From contig CM077005.1 in assembly GCA_039090855.1 (NCBI GenBank), positions 76,442,607-76,506,606 on the forward strand: 64,000 bases of DNA, in the 5' to 3' direction. Below the pieces are notes generated by a model, which made no database searches, was not told the DNA's origin, and saw nothing but the letters and a program-made list of their open reading frames with translations. The translations under genes were made by a program, and so were the position numbers. Source of the DNA: Macrothele yani. Lineage: Eukaryota > Arthropoda > Arachnida > Araneae > Macrothelidae. Shown here piece by piece: positions 1-11,204 of the stretch (position 1 is the first letter of the stretch; each line of letters starts with the position of its first letter).

Positions 1-381
1 CCGGAGGGTCGCATCTGTAATCGCCGCTCGTGGAGGCTCCACCAACTATTGAAGGTGAATAAACTTCGTTTTCCTTTGCTATCACAGGTGTCTAATTACT
101 TGTTGGTAGATAGTGTAGGTAGGAAGCTGAAGTGGTACCTAATTAGACATAACCCTACAACAAACGTTTCGATCCGTCGAGGTGACCGATTTTGTGAAAA
201 GAACACCACAAAGTGAAATAGTGTAATTTTAGGGGTCTCATGAATATAAAGACAACTATGTAAAGTAGCCACATGCAAATGAGATGTACAAATTAGCATG
301 GTGTGCGCACGTGCATGGGCCGTAATTTCGGTCCAGCCAACAAAAGACAACGGACCTACCGTCAGACATTCATTTGCCGAA
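1..381. other. Non-coding flank, no gene seen
   Basis: No recognisable gene, RNA or repeat boundary. The short ORFs on both strands have no family resemblance. The right part probably includes the 5' flank of the Tc1-like element that follows, but I could not find its terminal inverted repeat. Confidence 0.5.
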
Positions 382-1381
382 ATGCCACGCAACAGTCAAC
401 TTTCTGGTGAGGAGTTGCAGAAGATTTGGAGACTGAGAGCAAATGGATTGCCTGTAGCGAAAATTTGTAAAGCCATAGGGAGGAATAGGGCAGTCATTTA
501 TAAGACTATATTGAAACGCGGTGTGTTAACTGCCAGAAAACGGCCTGGAAGGCCTCGAATAACAACCAAACGAGATGATCATGCCATCATACGTTTAGTT
601 TCATCTCAAAGGTTATCACTACATCAAGTTTCTCGGACTGTTGGTGTCACCGTCTCAAAGGACACAGTTCATCGATGAATTAAGGAAAGTAGCAACATTG
701 TGCTCCATAAAATGTGCTGTCTGCCACACCTCACGCGGCGCCACAAAGAAGCTAGGTTGTTATGGGCAAGCAGCCACATGCACTGGACGGATGAGTGGAT
801 CACAACTATTTTCTCTGATGATATTCTCTCAGCCCTGACAGTTGGAACTGCTATTGGCATGATTTACGACACGAACCACGCACCTTCTTCAGCAGACAGA
901 AAGGAATGGGATCTGTGAGGGTCTGGTGAGCTTTTGCGTTCAATGGGACAACGGATATCCCTTTTCTGCAAGGCAGGCAAAACTCCGAAACCTATCAGGA
1001 CATACTCAGCAGCCACCTTCTACGGTTTGCCGAACCTCTAGCGGGTGTTGATTATATGTTCCAGCAAGACAATGCCTCTTTCCATAGTTCTGCATCAACG
1101 AAAAGCTGGGTTAACACTCATCATGTGACCTTAATGGATTGACCAACACTCAGTCCAGATCTGAACCCTATCGAGAACCTCTGGGGTATCCTAGCTCGTG
1201 ATGTGTATGCGAATGGACGGCAGTTCTCAAGTGTGGTGGCATTGAAAGAGCAGATTGAACGAAGCTGTACGCACTCCGTCCAGAACACTTACATCACTTG
1301 GTGGACAGCATGCCCAATCGGGTTTTCAGTGTTATTCAGAACAACAGCTACACTATTCGTACCGGAGGTGCTCATAACTAG
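382..1381 (+). pseudogene. Tc1-like transposase pseudogene (DD34E)
   Basis: A Tc1-type cut-and-paste transposase, broken. The ATG at 382 opens an N-terminal helix-turn-helix domain (MPRNSQLSGEELQKIWRL) followed by a GRPRITTK hook-like segment. An in-frame TGA ends it at 676-678, and the same frame then continues with HMHWTDEWITTIFSDD, which holds the first catalytic Asp. The frame shifts between about 840 and 1060. The second Asp is in QQDNASFH (codon 1068-1070) and the Glu in NPIENLW (1173-1175), with 34 residues between them as expected for Tc1. A Trp codon in between has become TGA (about 1139-1141), and another shift precedes the C-terminus VDSMPNRVFSVIQNN, ending with TAG at 1379-1381. 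It is inactive. An upstream in-frame ATG at 298 exists, but family length favours 382. Confidence 0.85.
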
Positions 1382-1683
1382 TAAGTCTTTATATTTTCGA
1401 GACAGCGTATTTCTGTTTTTTTCTTGTACTTGGAGTTGGAATTGTTATGCTTCCGTCAAACTATTGTGCAGCTGCGTGTCCTATGCTATTTTTGCTATAC
1501 ATAAGAGGTGTACATTTCAGCTCGTTGTTGTTTCTTTTTTATTCGATAATTTATTCTGTCTCTATATTTATGCGTCACACTATATCAACCCTAGTATAGT
1601 CTGAATCTCCTTTTTTTTGTTTGGGAGTTGAAATACCACTGTGAACAACTCAATAGACTTAAACAGTCGTTCGTTCCTGATTA
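1382..1683. other. Intergenic, nothing recognised
   Basis: T-rich sequence downstream of the Tc1-like pseudogene. The long ORF reading through here is a frame-shifted continuation of the transposase tail. Confidence 0.5.
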
Positions 1684-1770
1684 AGAGCCACGAGTTTCAA
1701 GAAAGGGAGAAACCAAGTGCCGTCAGAAGATACCTCACTATTATTCAAACCCGGATCCATCGCGGACGAA
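1684..1770 (-). repeat. SINE-A, degenerate copy
   Basis: A diverged minus-strand copy of the main tRNA-derived SINE of this window. It keeps the block resembling GCCAC..GTTTCAAGAAAGGGAGA..CCAAGTGCCGT and the B-box region TTCAAACCCGG. The better copies at 26723 and 28869 were the reference. Confidence 0.55.
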
Positions 1771-1870
1771 TATTTATAAAGCCATCTCAACGTCAGAGTC
1801 GTGTTCGTAAGTGAGGGTGGTGCATGTCGGATTGCTTGGGTGTTCCACACGACTCCCTATACTTCAGTGT
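1770..1870 (+). repeat. Tc1-like family T3 terminal fragment
   Basis: Matches the reverse complement of 49945-50060: both share ATAAAGCCATCTCAACGTCA and end towards a GGTGTTCC...CTTCAGTGTA edge. Related sequence also lies at 13120-13240, 19950-20030 and 11205-11265. The edge adjoins a Tc1-like transposase at 11.2 kb, so this is probably a solo terminal piece of that family. Confidence 0.5.
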
Positions 1871-1995
1871 ACCGGTACATTGTATATGCTGAGTTATCGT
1901 GTTTACAGACAGACTTTCCAACGAAATGATACAATAACCACGCTAGCTGTTGACCTACGCACGTTTGATGACTGGCTAAACTTTTCCTCTTCCCA

Positions 1996-2165
1996 AGCTA
2001 AAGCTATGTATTTATAAACTCAAGCTGCGTATTTTCTATGTATTTTCCAAACCCAAGCTGCGTATTTTCCAAACTGAAGCTATGTATTTATCAAACTAAA
2101 GCTAGGTATTTTCCATACTGAACCTATCTATTTTCCAAACTAAAGCTATGTATTTTCCAAATTGT
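1996..2165 (+). repeat. Short tandem repeat, ~24-bp unit
   Basis: About seven imperfect copies of a unit like CAAACTAAAGCTATGTATTTTC, with TATTTTCC and AAGCT(A/G) recurring. AT-rich, no ORF and no known family. Confidence 0.75.
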
Positions 2166-3521
2166 ATTTTTAAATCACAAAGCACTGAGGTTTGTATGCA
2201 TGTCTAGCAAACTTTATAGCAGTGAAATTTCGTGTTCACATGCGCTACTGTATATGAACCCTTTGTTCTGAAGGCAACATTTCTTGATGAAATTCATTTG
2301 TGGAGTGCAAGGCAAATCAGAAAAATCGTAAAAAATTGTTCTTGTTGGGTTCAGAGCAAAATAAGCTCCTTTCCATGCAATTATGGCACACAAGAGACAA
2401 CTGAACATTCGCTTTAGCAATCCAGAGTTAAACACTCTGCCCAGAATCCAAAGTGGAGAACGATTTCAAATCATAAATTATTTTAATCAAAGATACGATT
2501 TATTTGTAAATGCAAGCCTTTACTTTTCATTTAAACTTTCTGAATCTCTGTGAGATACATAAACGAGCTTACGCTACTGAAGTAAAAGATGAAAAGCATT
2601 ACGTATTCCAAGAGCGACTTCAGTTTCTTTAAAAACCTTTTAACTTCAGCGACATTGGATGCCAGATTGATCTCAGAAATTCATTTCAAAAACCGATTTT
2701 CAGAATTTAGTTCAGTTACTCTGTTAATAAAAATACCACAGCAGGAGATGGATATCAAACAGTAAGATGTTTTTATCGTTGAATACAGAATAGCTTTCCT
2801 TTTAAGAAAAAATTGTGCTGTCTTTATGGAATAAGAATATAGAATTTCTTTTTTTCATGATTTATAAATGTGAATCGAATTCCGCGTACATCCTTTGGGG
2901 TTTGTGCAGAGCGTGTATGCAAACTTGAACTACAAATAAGTATTTAGTTACTTTCTTTGAAGCAAGCTCCACCATTATTCTTATTTCATTATTAAGCAGT
3001 GAAACTCAATTCCTTAGATGTACAATCATTTTTCCCAGAATTTTTCCTAGGCTTACAATCATTTTCCCCAGAATTATTCATCTCCGTCCTGCCTAAAGTT
3101 TTGTTTTTGGATTGGTCTTAGGATTTCAGATTACATTAAATATGAGATAGAATTCAAGCATCTGCCTTGGAGCTTTTATCAGACCAAATGGAATCCTTTT
3201 ACTTTTCGCAAATGCACAGAAGTACAGATACACATGTCGAAAAAAGAAAATTCTTAAGAGAACAAAAACGAGTAAGATCAGCGAATAATTCCATAAGACG
3301 GAGAAATATGTTACATACACTACTACTCGATAACGTTAATGTCACAAGAAGAAACCTTGGCATAGAATTTTTAATTTAATATCTAATAAAGCCCCAAAGG
3401 TGTACAGCTTCTTGTATATGAGGTCTATGCAAGGGATTCCAGCGTTTTATCGTCGAACACATGTCCTACTTAAATGAGCAGGCTGCGTTTATTTGTGATC
3501 GAAGTATGTGATTCCACGATA
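2166..3521. other. Intergenic AT-rich DNA
   Basis: No gene or clear mobile element. A small direct repeat (ACAATCATTTT(T/C)CCCAGAATT) occurs near 3025 and 3056. The short ORFs at 3126-3379 lie opposite each other and resemble nothing known. Confidence 0.5.
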
Positions 3522-3523
3522 TA

Positions 3524-5094
3524 CACTGGCGTGCAAAAATTAAGAACGAGACAGTTTTTCGAATGTAACGTCGTGCTGAAGTGCTCCACATCGACTCAAA
3601 TCATACCATAAGATCCCCAAGATGTAAGAATATGGGACAAGTGAGCAAAACCGTCCAAGCAAGGAATCCAAAGGATACAAAGGCACTTCATTTTAAAGGT
3701 AGCTTCGAGCACAACTAGACAGAAGTCAGAAACGTCCATGTGATAGGCGACTGCCAAGAAAAATCCAGTCTTTAGTAGGGGATATGATCAGCCCTGACTG
3801 CGTTGCAGGATTTACAACGTCTGTCCATGCTGAGGACGAGGTTGTCAAGGAGCTGTTACGACATCGCGGACCATTAATCTTGTAGCGCCAATCGCAGCTA
3901 CGGAATCGTTTCTGGTGTCTGGTGACGTGCTGCCAAGCGTCTCCCGAGGGGGCCCCACACGTGTTCGATTGGATTTAGGTCCGGGGACCTTGCGGGCCAA
4001 TCCATGCGTTGAATATCTTCACTCTCCAACAGTTCTGCGACAGCCACTGTACGATGAGGTGTAGCGTTGTCGTCCATAAAGAGGAACTCAGGACCCACAG
4101 CACCACTAAACAGAAGCACGTGAGGCAGGAGAATTTGTGATCGGAGAATCTGTGATCGGTACAATAGCGGACACCAGTGACTGAACCTCCTTGGAAGATG
4201 TGGATTTCAGTAGAGCTACCAAGCATGATACCGCCCCAAACGAGAACTCCTCCACCTTCAAACCTGTCCCTGTCGATGATGTTGGAGGTGTGATTCCGTG
4301 TTCCCTGCTCTCTCCAGATGTGTATACGTCCAAAATCGCTCGTCAAACTAAATCGGCTTTCATCCGTAAAGAGAACTCGACCCCATTGCTGATGTGTTCA
4401 GTTCTTGTGTTCCTGGCACCACAGAAACAGCCGTCTCCGATGAGCAGGCGTTAATGGCACTCAACGTACTGGTCGTCGTGCAAATAGACCACCTTTGTGC
4501 AGCCTCCTGACCACAGTAAAACGCGCTAATGGACGTCCAGTTGTCTGTTGCATGTGCCTTGCAATTTATCCCGCTGTCTGCCGTCTGTCTCTTCTCGCCT
4601 GTAGGACAATATACCCATCGTCCGCCGCCGTAGTTGCTCGTGGACGACCACTGCTAAACTCTCGGACAGCTGTTCCTGTCCTTTGAAATGCTCTCCAAGC
4701 TCGTGAAACGACGCTGTGAGCGATCCCGAACTCCTCGGCCACACTAGTCACACTTCGACTTTCTTCCAACATCCCAATGACGCGACTTCAGGTAAAGTTA
4801 TCCAGATGTCGTCTACTGGATTGCCTGTTGGCCATATCACATGGTGGCAGCAACTCGACGTCGTTCAAACCGATGTACACCATGTAATAGCTTTCACTGA
4901 ATTGCTGCGCGCACACCGCCCGAGTGTGCGTTATACCCTTCCGAACCCCCCCCCCCGCGCCATGCTGCATATATGCACATGCCCTACCGTACCGGACCCC
5001 AGTCTATCTTCTGAGGGGTATTTGGTCCGTTATGCCTGCTCGTTCCGAGGTTATGCTAATTTCTCCTCTTTTTCTTAATTTTTGCACACTAGTG
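3524..5094 (-). mobile_element. Tc1-like element family T1, copy 1
   Basis: Terminal inverted repeats start CACTGGCGTGCAAAAATTAA at 3524 and mirror CTTAATTTTTGCACACTAGTG ending at 5094, each flanked by TA (3522-3523 and 5095-5096), the Tc1/mariner target duplication. Length about 1.57 kb. A second copy is at 33249-34791 and a 5' fragment at 56359. Confidence 0.85.
3874..4835 (-). pseudogene. Tc1-like transposase pseudogene (family T1)
   Basis: Minus-strand transposase starting at the ATG complementary to 4833-4835 (MANRQSSRRHLDNFT). It runs through an HTH region (SVTSVAEEFGIAHSVVSRAW), FTDESRF (first Asp), FLFMDDNATPHRT (second Asp) and SPDLNPIEHVWG (Glu, 34 residues later). Reading needs several frameshifts. 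A 17-bp tandem duplication at about 4131-4160 (GAGAATYTGTGATCG) is absent from the sister copy at 33.8 kb and breaks the frame before the catalytic core. All three catalytic positions remain codable, but no continuous protein does. Confidence 0.85.
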
Positions 5095-5507
5095 TATAAC
5101 TGCATTCGCAGTTCTGTTGTTCAGAATGAAGCATCATTGTCCAGAAGAGCTTGTAAATCTGTCCTCTGCCCTATTTTTAGCTCACTACGTTGCTTGTCTT
5201 CCACGCTGCAATCATCACTTCTGAAATTCAAATTTAAATTACAACACGTCGTTGCAACTAATTTTTTCGCCGTATGCCGAACAAATCCGACGTCGTTCTC
5301 CTATAGCGATTTTCCCGAAGTCAAACATGAACAACATATATTGATGAATTTACAGCTTGTCGGTCGCCATGCCTTAATTCAATTAACGGCACGTGTGGAC
5401 TGTCCACTAATGTTTGTCATTCGACGCAGTATGGCCACTTTAACCCCACAGCAAGAAATTCTCATAACATTTCGCTTTTATAAGCCGCTCCATGAAGCGC
5501 GGGAAAC
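5095..5507. other. Unrecognised segment
   Basis: Covered by a long plus-strand ORF (4924-5829) that has no domain and runs from the Tc1-like element into a miniature LTR element, so I treat it as chance. No repeat family recognised. Confidence 0.4.
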
Positions 5508-5511
5508 GTAC

Positions 5512-5674
5512 TGTAACGTGCCTGCCCCGCAGGACGCACACGAGAGAACGGCAGATAGCAGCGAGAAGATACTTCTGCGTAGCTCAGTTGGTAGAGCAAC
5601 TTATTCCGGAATAAGAGGACTCGAATTCGATGCCCGGCGTGGACAAAAATGCCGGAGAAATTTACTTCGTTATA
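5512..5674 (+). repeat. Left LTR with tRNA-like pol III boxes
   Basis: Starts TGTAACGTGCCTG and ends ACTTCGTTATA. At about 5576-5645 it holds TAGCTCAGTTGGTAGAGC (A box and D-arm-like), the anticodon-arm-like palindrome CTTATTCCGGAATAAG with a 6-nt loop, and a degraded B box (GAATTCGATGCC). Confidence 0.75.
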
Positions 5675-5938
5675 ATGGCGCCCGAACTTCCCGGATGACC
5701 CGGCCGTTAAAGTTCTCGCAGTGGTGTGATGTTCTTTCCACACCGCGAGACAGGAAAAATAAGAGAATCCCTTCTTCAGCGCTTCGAAAAATAAATGTGT
5801 GTGAAATTGCGTTCCACACACCGGATTGACTGGGAGTTCTCAAGTGTGCGTTCTTCAGCGGATGACTGCCTACAGCGATACAGGGTTGCGGCTGACCCGT
5901 GGACCATGCCCCCGGCCCTCTTTCGGGGGGGGGGGTGA

Positions 5939-6102
5939 TGTGACGTGCCTGTCCCGCATTACGCACGCGCGATAAAGGCAGATAGCAGCGAGAAGATACG
6001 TCTGCGTAGCTCAGTTGGTAGAGCGACTTATTCCGGAATAAGAGGACTCGAGTTCAATGCCGGGCATGGACAAAAAATGACGGATAAATTTACTTCGTTA
6101 TA
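5939..6102 (+). repeat. Right LTR with tRNA-like pol III boxes
   Basis: Starts TGTGACGTGCCTG and ends ACTTCGTTATA, with the same tRNA-like block at about 6002-6070. It differs from the left LTR at a modest number of scattered positions, so insertion is not recent. Confidence 0.75.
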
Positions 6103-6109
6103 GTACGCA

Positions 6110-8190
6110 TAGGCCTAATGGCATACAATGGAACTAGTGCACAACGACAATTCTCAGACTAATTGAATGGACATGTACATCAAATATCCAACATTAAGAT
6201 CACTTGTTAATGATATGATGGTCCTCCAAGTGCCGCCAAAACAGCACTGACATGGACGCTGCAAAATTTCTAAAGGTGTCTTGTGGTGTCTGCATCAACA
6301 CGTTACTAGCAGATCTTTTAACTCATGCACGTCATGTGGTTGAACCGCCAAAAATCGAATTTGCTGTTCCAACATAAGCCACATATGTTCGATTGGATTG
6401 ATGTCTGTGACATTTGGAGGCCAGGGCAATACTCGGAAGTCTTCCTTGTGTTCCGCGAACTGTTCTCGAACAATCCGTGTAGTGTGGCAGGGTGATTATC
6501 ATGCTGGAAGAAGGCGTTACGTAAGGAGAATATCGTTGCCATGAAGGAATGTACCTATTCTGCAGTGATACTTAGGTAGGTGGTAGAGACGTCATAGTTT
6601 CCTGCACATGAATTAGTGGACCCACGGTTTCCCAGCAGGGCATTGCCCAAAACATCACACTTCCTGCACTGGTTGGTTTTTGTAACACGGTGCATTTTGA
6701 TTCTAACACACCCCGTAAACCCCACGTACCCGCCAGTCCACATAGTGCAACAGGAAACGAGATTCATCGGACCAGACGACCTTCTTCGAATCATTCAAGG
6801 ACCAGTTTTCATGCTCGCATGTCCATTGTTGGCGCTTTCGACGGCGAACCGAGGAAATGAGAAATCGCCGTAATGAAATGAGTAAGTAAGTAGAAATGAG
6901 TAAGTAATGAAATGAAATGAGTAAGCAATGAGATCAGTAAGTAAGGAAATGAGTAATGTCCAGTAAGTAATGAGTAAGCAATGAGATCAGTAAGTAAGGA
7001 AATGAGTAATGTCCATTAAGTAATGAGTAAGCAATGAGATCAGTAAGTAAGGAAATGAGTAATGTCCATTAAGTAATGAGTAAGTATGGTAAGTAAGTAA
7101 CACAGTAAGTAATGTAAATGAGTAATGAGTATGAAATGAATAATGAAATGAGTAAGTAATGAAATGAGTAAGTAATGAAATGAGTAAGTAAGTAGAAATG
7201 AGTAAGTAAGTAGAAATGAGTAAGTAATGAAATGAAATGAGTAAGTAATTAAATGAGTAGTAATGAAATGAGTAGTAGTAGAAATAAGTAATGAAATGAG
7301 TAGTAATGGAAATAAGTAAGTAATGAAATGAGTAAGTAAGGAAATGAGTAGTAGTAGAAATAAGTAAGTAATGAAATGAGTAAGTAAGGAAATTAATAAT
7401 GTCCAGTAAGTAATGAGTTAGTATGAGTAAGTAAGTAATACAGTGAGTAATGTAAATGAGTAAGTAATGAAATGAGTAAGTAAGGAAATGAGTAGTAGTA
7501 GAAATAAGTAAGTAATGAAATGAGTAAGTAAGGAAATTAATAATGTCCAGTAAGTAATGAGTTAGTATGAGTAAGTAAGTAATACAGTGAGTAATGTAAA
7601 TGAGTAAGTAATGAAATGAGTAAGTAATGAAATGAGTAAGTAAGGAAATGAGTAATGTCCAGTAAGTAACGAGTAAGTATGAGCAAGTAAGTAATACAGT
7701 AAGTAATGTAAATGAGTAATGTCCAATGAGTAATCGGAGCTACCTGCAAGTACGCAACCCCATTTTTAGCTGCGTTCAATGTTTTGTGTGTTGTAGCACA
7801 CACTCGCGCCATAAGCATTCAAACTATCGTCAAGTTACGCCACATTATCCTTTCTGTTGGTTCGTACCATATGAGATAATGTTCGCTCACTTCTAGAATT
7901 GATGGATCGTGGTCGACCCAGACCTGCCGCTGGTTTGTGGTTTTTCCCTCCTGTGACCGCTGTTTGAAGTAACTAACCATTGCTAACCTCACAAGCATTT
8001 TAGTCTAGGAAATGCTCTGGTCCAGTCGTCTGGCTGTTCCAATTTGGCCTTTGTCAAACTCGCTCAAGTCCGCTGCTTTCCCCATCTTAAGAACAAGAAT
8101 AACACTGAATAACAGAGCTTAGCATCAGGTGTTATTTATACTGTTTCATGATTTTCACACGCGCCATCATTTACCTCAGGTTACTTCGAT
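6110..8190 (-). pseudogene. Tc1-like transposase pseudogene split by a minisatellite
   Basis: Read on the minus strand, the ATG at 8085 starts MGKAADLSEFDKGQIGTARR, a typical Tc1-like N-terminal DNA-binding region, which decays by about 7750. After ~880 bp of tandem repeat the catalytic half resumes at about 6860: WTCEHENWSLNDSKK, then VVWSDESRFLLH (first Asp), and after frameshifts QHDNHPATLH (second Asp, about 6500). The Glu region survives only as TDINPIE-like remnants near 6400. The repeat sits where the linker between DNA-binding and catalytic domains should be. The element's ends were not identified, so the outer limits are approximate. Confidence 0.8.
6855..7735 (+). repeat. GTAA-rich minisatellite with nested longer units
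   Basis: Dozens of imperfect copies of ATGAGTAAGTAATGAA-type units. A higher-order unit (AATGAGTAATGTCC(A)NTAAGTAATGAGTAAG...) repeats at about 6950-7080 and again at 7390-7720. The short ORFs across it are low-complexity artefacts. Confidence 0.9.
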
Positions 8191-8515
8191 TCGCATAAAG
8201 ACGTGCTGCTCATAATATTTTGGCTCCCGTGTTTCTCACAAAACCCTAAATAGATTTAAAAGCACATATCCATTAGTCCAAGCGTTGTATCGTGGCTGGA
8301 GACTGATGAATTGTGGTAATGGATAAGGGCAAAATGCAGACTGATTACAGACATTCCAAAATCGAACAAATATCGCAATCTGAAACGCGTAGGCATTAAG
8401 TATTTTGGGTAGAGGATACTCTGTCTGTACTGGTAATTTGAAGGAAAAGCTACAACCGACACATATTACTGGATAACCAAACAATTTTATGCAGTTATAG
8501 GAGACTCCTAAATAA
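8190..8515. other. Intergenic, nothing recognised
   Basis: No gene or repeat recognised between the Tc1-like remnant and the SINE insertion. Confidence 0.45.
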
Positions 8516-8529
8516 CAGATAAGGCAGAA

Positions 8530-8944
8530 GAGCCGCTGATGGCTTAGTGGTTAGTGAGTCAGACTATCGATGCAAGGTCCTCAGGTTCGAACCTGGGCTG
8601 ATCTTTCAGAGATGGTGTGATTTACTAACAATCGCTGAATATCGGACGAGCACGTTAAGTGACGGCCCCCAGGCTGGACCCTCTGGTTAAATGGGTATCA
8701 TTTCCTATGCCCCCTCCCCCTGAAATTTTCTCACATCTCTGTGGGCAACATCGTACTTGTACGGTGGCGCCATCTACTGTACTCTAATCTCACTACAAAC
8801 TGTTCTGTCAAAGTCGCTAGACTTGCTCTCATTCCTTCCGTTTCTGTGTCCTGCCCAAAAGGCGATCTTGCTGTAGGTGGCTGGGACCTAAACTCTACTC
8901 ACTGTGGACGGAAGTCCTACAAGAAAATGACTAATACTGTGTGG
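8530..8944 (+). mobile_element. SINE-B, tRNA-derived, 14-bp target duplication
   Basis: The head has a pol III A box (GGCTTAGTGGTTAG) and B box (AGGTTCGAACCT) in tRNA-like spacing, followed by a ~320-bp unrelated body. It is flanked by identical 14-bp repeats CAGATAAGGCAGAA at 8516-8529 and 8945-8958, the mark of LINE-driven insertion. The head differs from SINE-A and no other copy is seen here. The body contains GGCGCCATCTACTG near 8766, which resembles a CTCF core. Confidence 0.8.
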
Positions 8945-8958
8945 CAGATAAGGCAGAA

Positions 8959-9641
8959 AATGTAAGTTTATTCTGCGAAACAAACCTACATGTGTCCACA
9001 ACCTTGTCCCGTAGGAAAACGGACATGTGGATATCTCGACGATAAAACGCCATGTTCTTCAATGCAAAAACGGAATTCAGTACACTTCGGATCTGTTGTT
9101 CGTTTCGCAACTCCTATCCCTTGGTTAATGACCTTTTCCAGATAAGAAGCTTTGTGGTTTCCAAAGTCCTGTTCTCTGTCTGGTATTTGGCTTTTTAGGG
9201 AGCTGTTGACCATCTGCGTGATGTCTTCCTGAATGGCTGTGCGCAGCTGGTCATGCAGTAGTTGTCCATTGCATAAGGGATCATCTAACTATTACCGCCA
9301 AAACAGAATTCCTAAAACGACTTTCTGATGATCCTCTCGTTTACCGCAACGGCTCCAATATATCCGTTTCATTGCCTATGCGTTTCATTGCCTATGCCTA
9401 GCTTACAGTTGTAGACCATACATTCCCATATTTCCGTCCGGAAAGGCTCCATTTTGCACTACAGAAACATACAGCCACAGAAGACACGTGCTACCTACCG
9501 CATTGATGACCACCATCCAATCCAGCAGCATTACAGAACAGTAGCGCCTCCTGTCCCTCATTCTGCCCTTACGTTACTTTCTCGATTTGCATGCGCGAAA
9601 CGGCACGCACCTTTTTTTGGTTACCCAATAGTAGTTTTACA
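8959..9641. other. Intergenic, nothing recognised
   Basis: No gene. A 17-bp direct repeat (GTTTCATTGCCTATGC) lies at about 9366-9398. A 75-aa minus-strand ORF (8986-9213) has no recognisable domain. Confidence 0.45.
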
Positions 9642-9645
9642 TTAA

Positions 9646-10083
9646 GGTGGACGTCAAAGAATTTTGCTTCTTATACTTCTAATGAAAACACTGCTGTACA
9701 CATTTTCTTCACAATTAATGCATTCCCAAAGATGAAAATTTGAGCATCTATTAAAATAGCTTCATTTTATAACTTGGAATACTTAATATTTTCTAAAACA
9801 TAACCATAATTATGCAATCCAATATTTGTTTGTCTACTGACGACATCAAAGTACAGATCACGCCATCTTTTTTCTGGTTTCAACACCACCAAAGGAAAAG
9901 TCATTGATTTTTAATATAATTATAATTATGTTTTAGAAAATATTAAGTATTGCAAGTTATAATGTGAAGTTACTTTAATCGATGTTCAAATTTTTACCCT
10001 TGGGAACATACTAATTGTGTAGGAAATGTGTACAACAGTTTTTCCATTGGAAGTATAGGAAGTAAAATTACTTGACGTCCATC
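9646..10083. mobile_element. MITE, ~440 bp, long inverted repeats, copy 1
   Basis: Ends are GGTGGACGTCAA... and ...TTGACGTCCATC, with TTAA directly outside each end (9642-9645 and 10084-10087). The inverted arms reach about 170 bp inward (for example TTCCATTGGAAGTATAGGA at the right against the left arm), around a non-palindromic centre with CCATCTTTTTTCTGG. No ORF. The TTAA flanks fit a piggyBac-type target; a TA duplication is the alternative. The second copy is at 22986-23424 with its centre in the opposite orientation. Confidence 0.85.
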
Positions 10084-10087
10084 TTAA

Positions 10088-11204
10088 TCCTAAATGTAGT
10101 TGTAAATACAACATACATAGGACATAACACCTTAGAAAGATTTCACAATGAATCAGGCGGCCCACTTCCTTTTGTTCTCCTGACTAGAAAAGGAAGAGAA
10201 GGAGGGTGAGAAAGATCAAGAACTCGGGAATGCAGATATTACAAGGCTAGATAATAGACACAAAATCCTAAAAAGTATATTTTGCTCGTGCATAACGAAG
10301 TGTATAAGGCAAATTTCAAAATGGTGAGTCATCTTGTTATTGCGTTTCACTCACTGGTAACAAAACACCAAAAGACCTACTTTTTGAAATCCAAAACATC
10401 TATTCTTCCATTATATTATGTCTTTCTTCGTTTCTACGTAGCAATTTATTTTACCTTTCAAATGTTATTTTACTATATCTTCTGACGAAACACTGTTTTC
10501 CCAAATAATAACGCGCTGGTAATATTGATTTGTCTGTCCTTTTGTCTATAAACGCAATATCTCTGCCTCTATTTATCGAATTTGAAAATATTTCCTTTTG
10601 TTCGACAGCTGAAAGCATCCGAATAATGATATTGGCATTTTCTATTTTTTTTTTATTGGCAGCCTTCATGCTAGGTTGAGAAAAGATACATTTGCATTTT
10701 GTATGATATCACCATTTTTACGCTTCGGATTGAAAACAAAAAGTATTTTGGCGTTAGGCAATCAAACAATGTCCTAAACTTATTGTTTCATTTCTAGTTT
10801 TACACAGTAAACATACTTCTCGCGATGTAAAAGTGATGTAAATGTGTATCCCGATTTCACATCATAGGTTATCTTTCACAATTGTAGTTACAGAAATTCT
10901 CTTGGGCATTAAAAATGCAATTACAATGGAAAGTTTCTTGTATTTCTCAGGATATTTCTGGTGAAAAGTTTTATTCAAATTTCACCTGCTCTTTCATATA
11001 CTAAATTTCTCATGGGATGGCGCAATTTTAGGTTTTTATTTTATCTTGGAATGACAAACTTTTGTCAAGCCCAGATTAATAAATTTCCCGCGAAATATTT
11101 TGACTTAAGATGATGTTCACATTTTGTAACATATCTTCATTCCACATTTTCTGAACCAGCGTTTCTGAAGCAAAATGTTTCTATCAGGATGCATAGACAA
11201 GAGT
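10088..11204. other. Intergenic AT-rich DNA
   Basis: No recognisable gene or element. The two short ORFs at 10282-10669 are T- and A-rich and lack domains. Confidence 0.5.

Larger units (their letters stand above)
5512..6102 (+). mobile_element. Miniature LTR element (TRIM) with tRNA-like LTRs
   Basis: Two direct repeats of about 163 bp (5512-5674 and 5939-6102) flank a ~264-bp non-coding core. Just inside the left repeat is TGGCGCCCGAAC (5676-5687), which matches 12 nt of a primer-binding site complementary to the 3' end of tRNA-Lys. Just inside the right repeat is a run of G (about 5924-5935) that can act as a polypurine tract. The element is flanked by GTAC on both sides (5508-5511 and 6103-6106). 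This is the architecture of a terminal-repeat retrotransposon in miniature. The core has no gag or pol, so movement would need an autonomous partner. The ends are TG...TA rather than TG...CA. Confidence 0.75.

Noticed and set aside
5579..5650. Functional tRNA gene
   Set aside because: The block is repeated at 6002 within the second LTR, the anticodon loop is 6 nt and the B box is degraded, so it is a tRNA-derived part of a mobile element.
4924..5829. 301-aa plus-strand ORF
   Set aside because: Runs from a Tc1-like terminal region through an LTR and primer-binding site; no domain, low-complexity poly-Pro start. Chance ORF.
6855..7818. ORF with repeated LLTHFITYSL-like residues
   Set aside because: Direct translation of a minisatellite.
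8531..8605. tRNA gene with good A and B boxes
   Set aside because: Followed by a SINE body and bracketed by a 14-bp target duplication; no clean acceptor stem seen.
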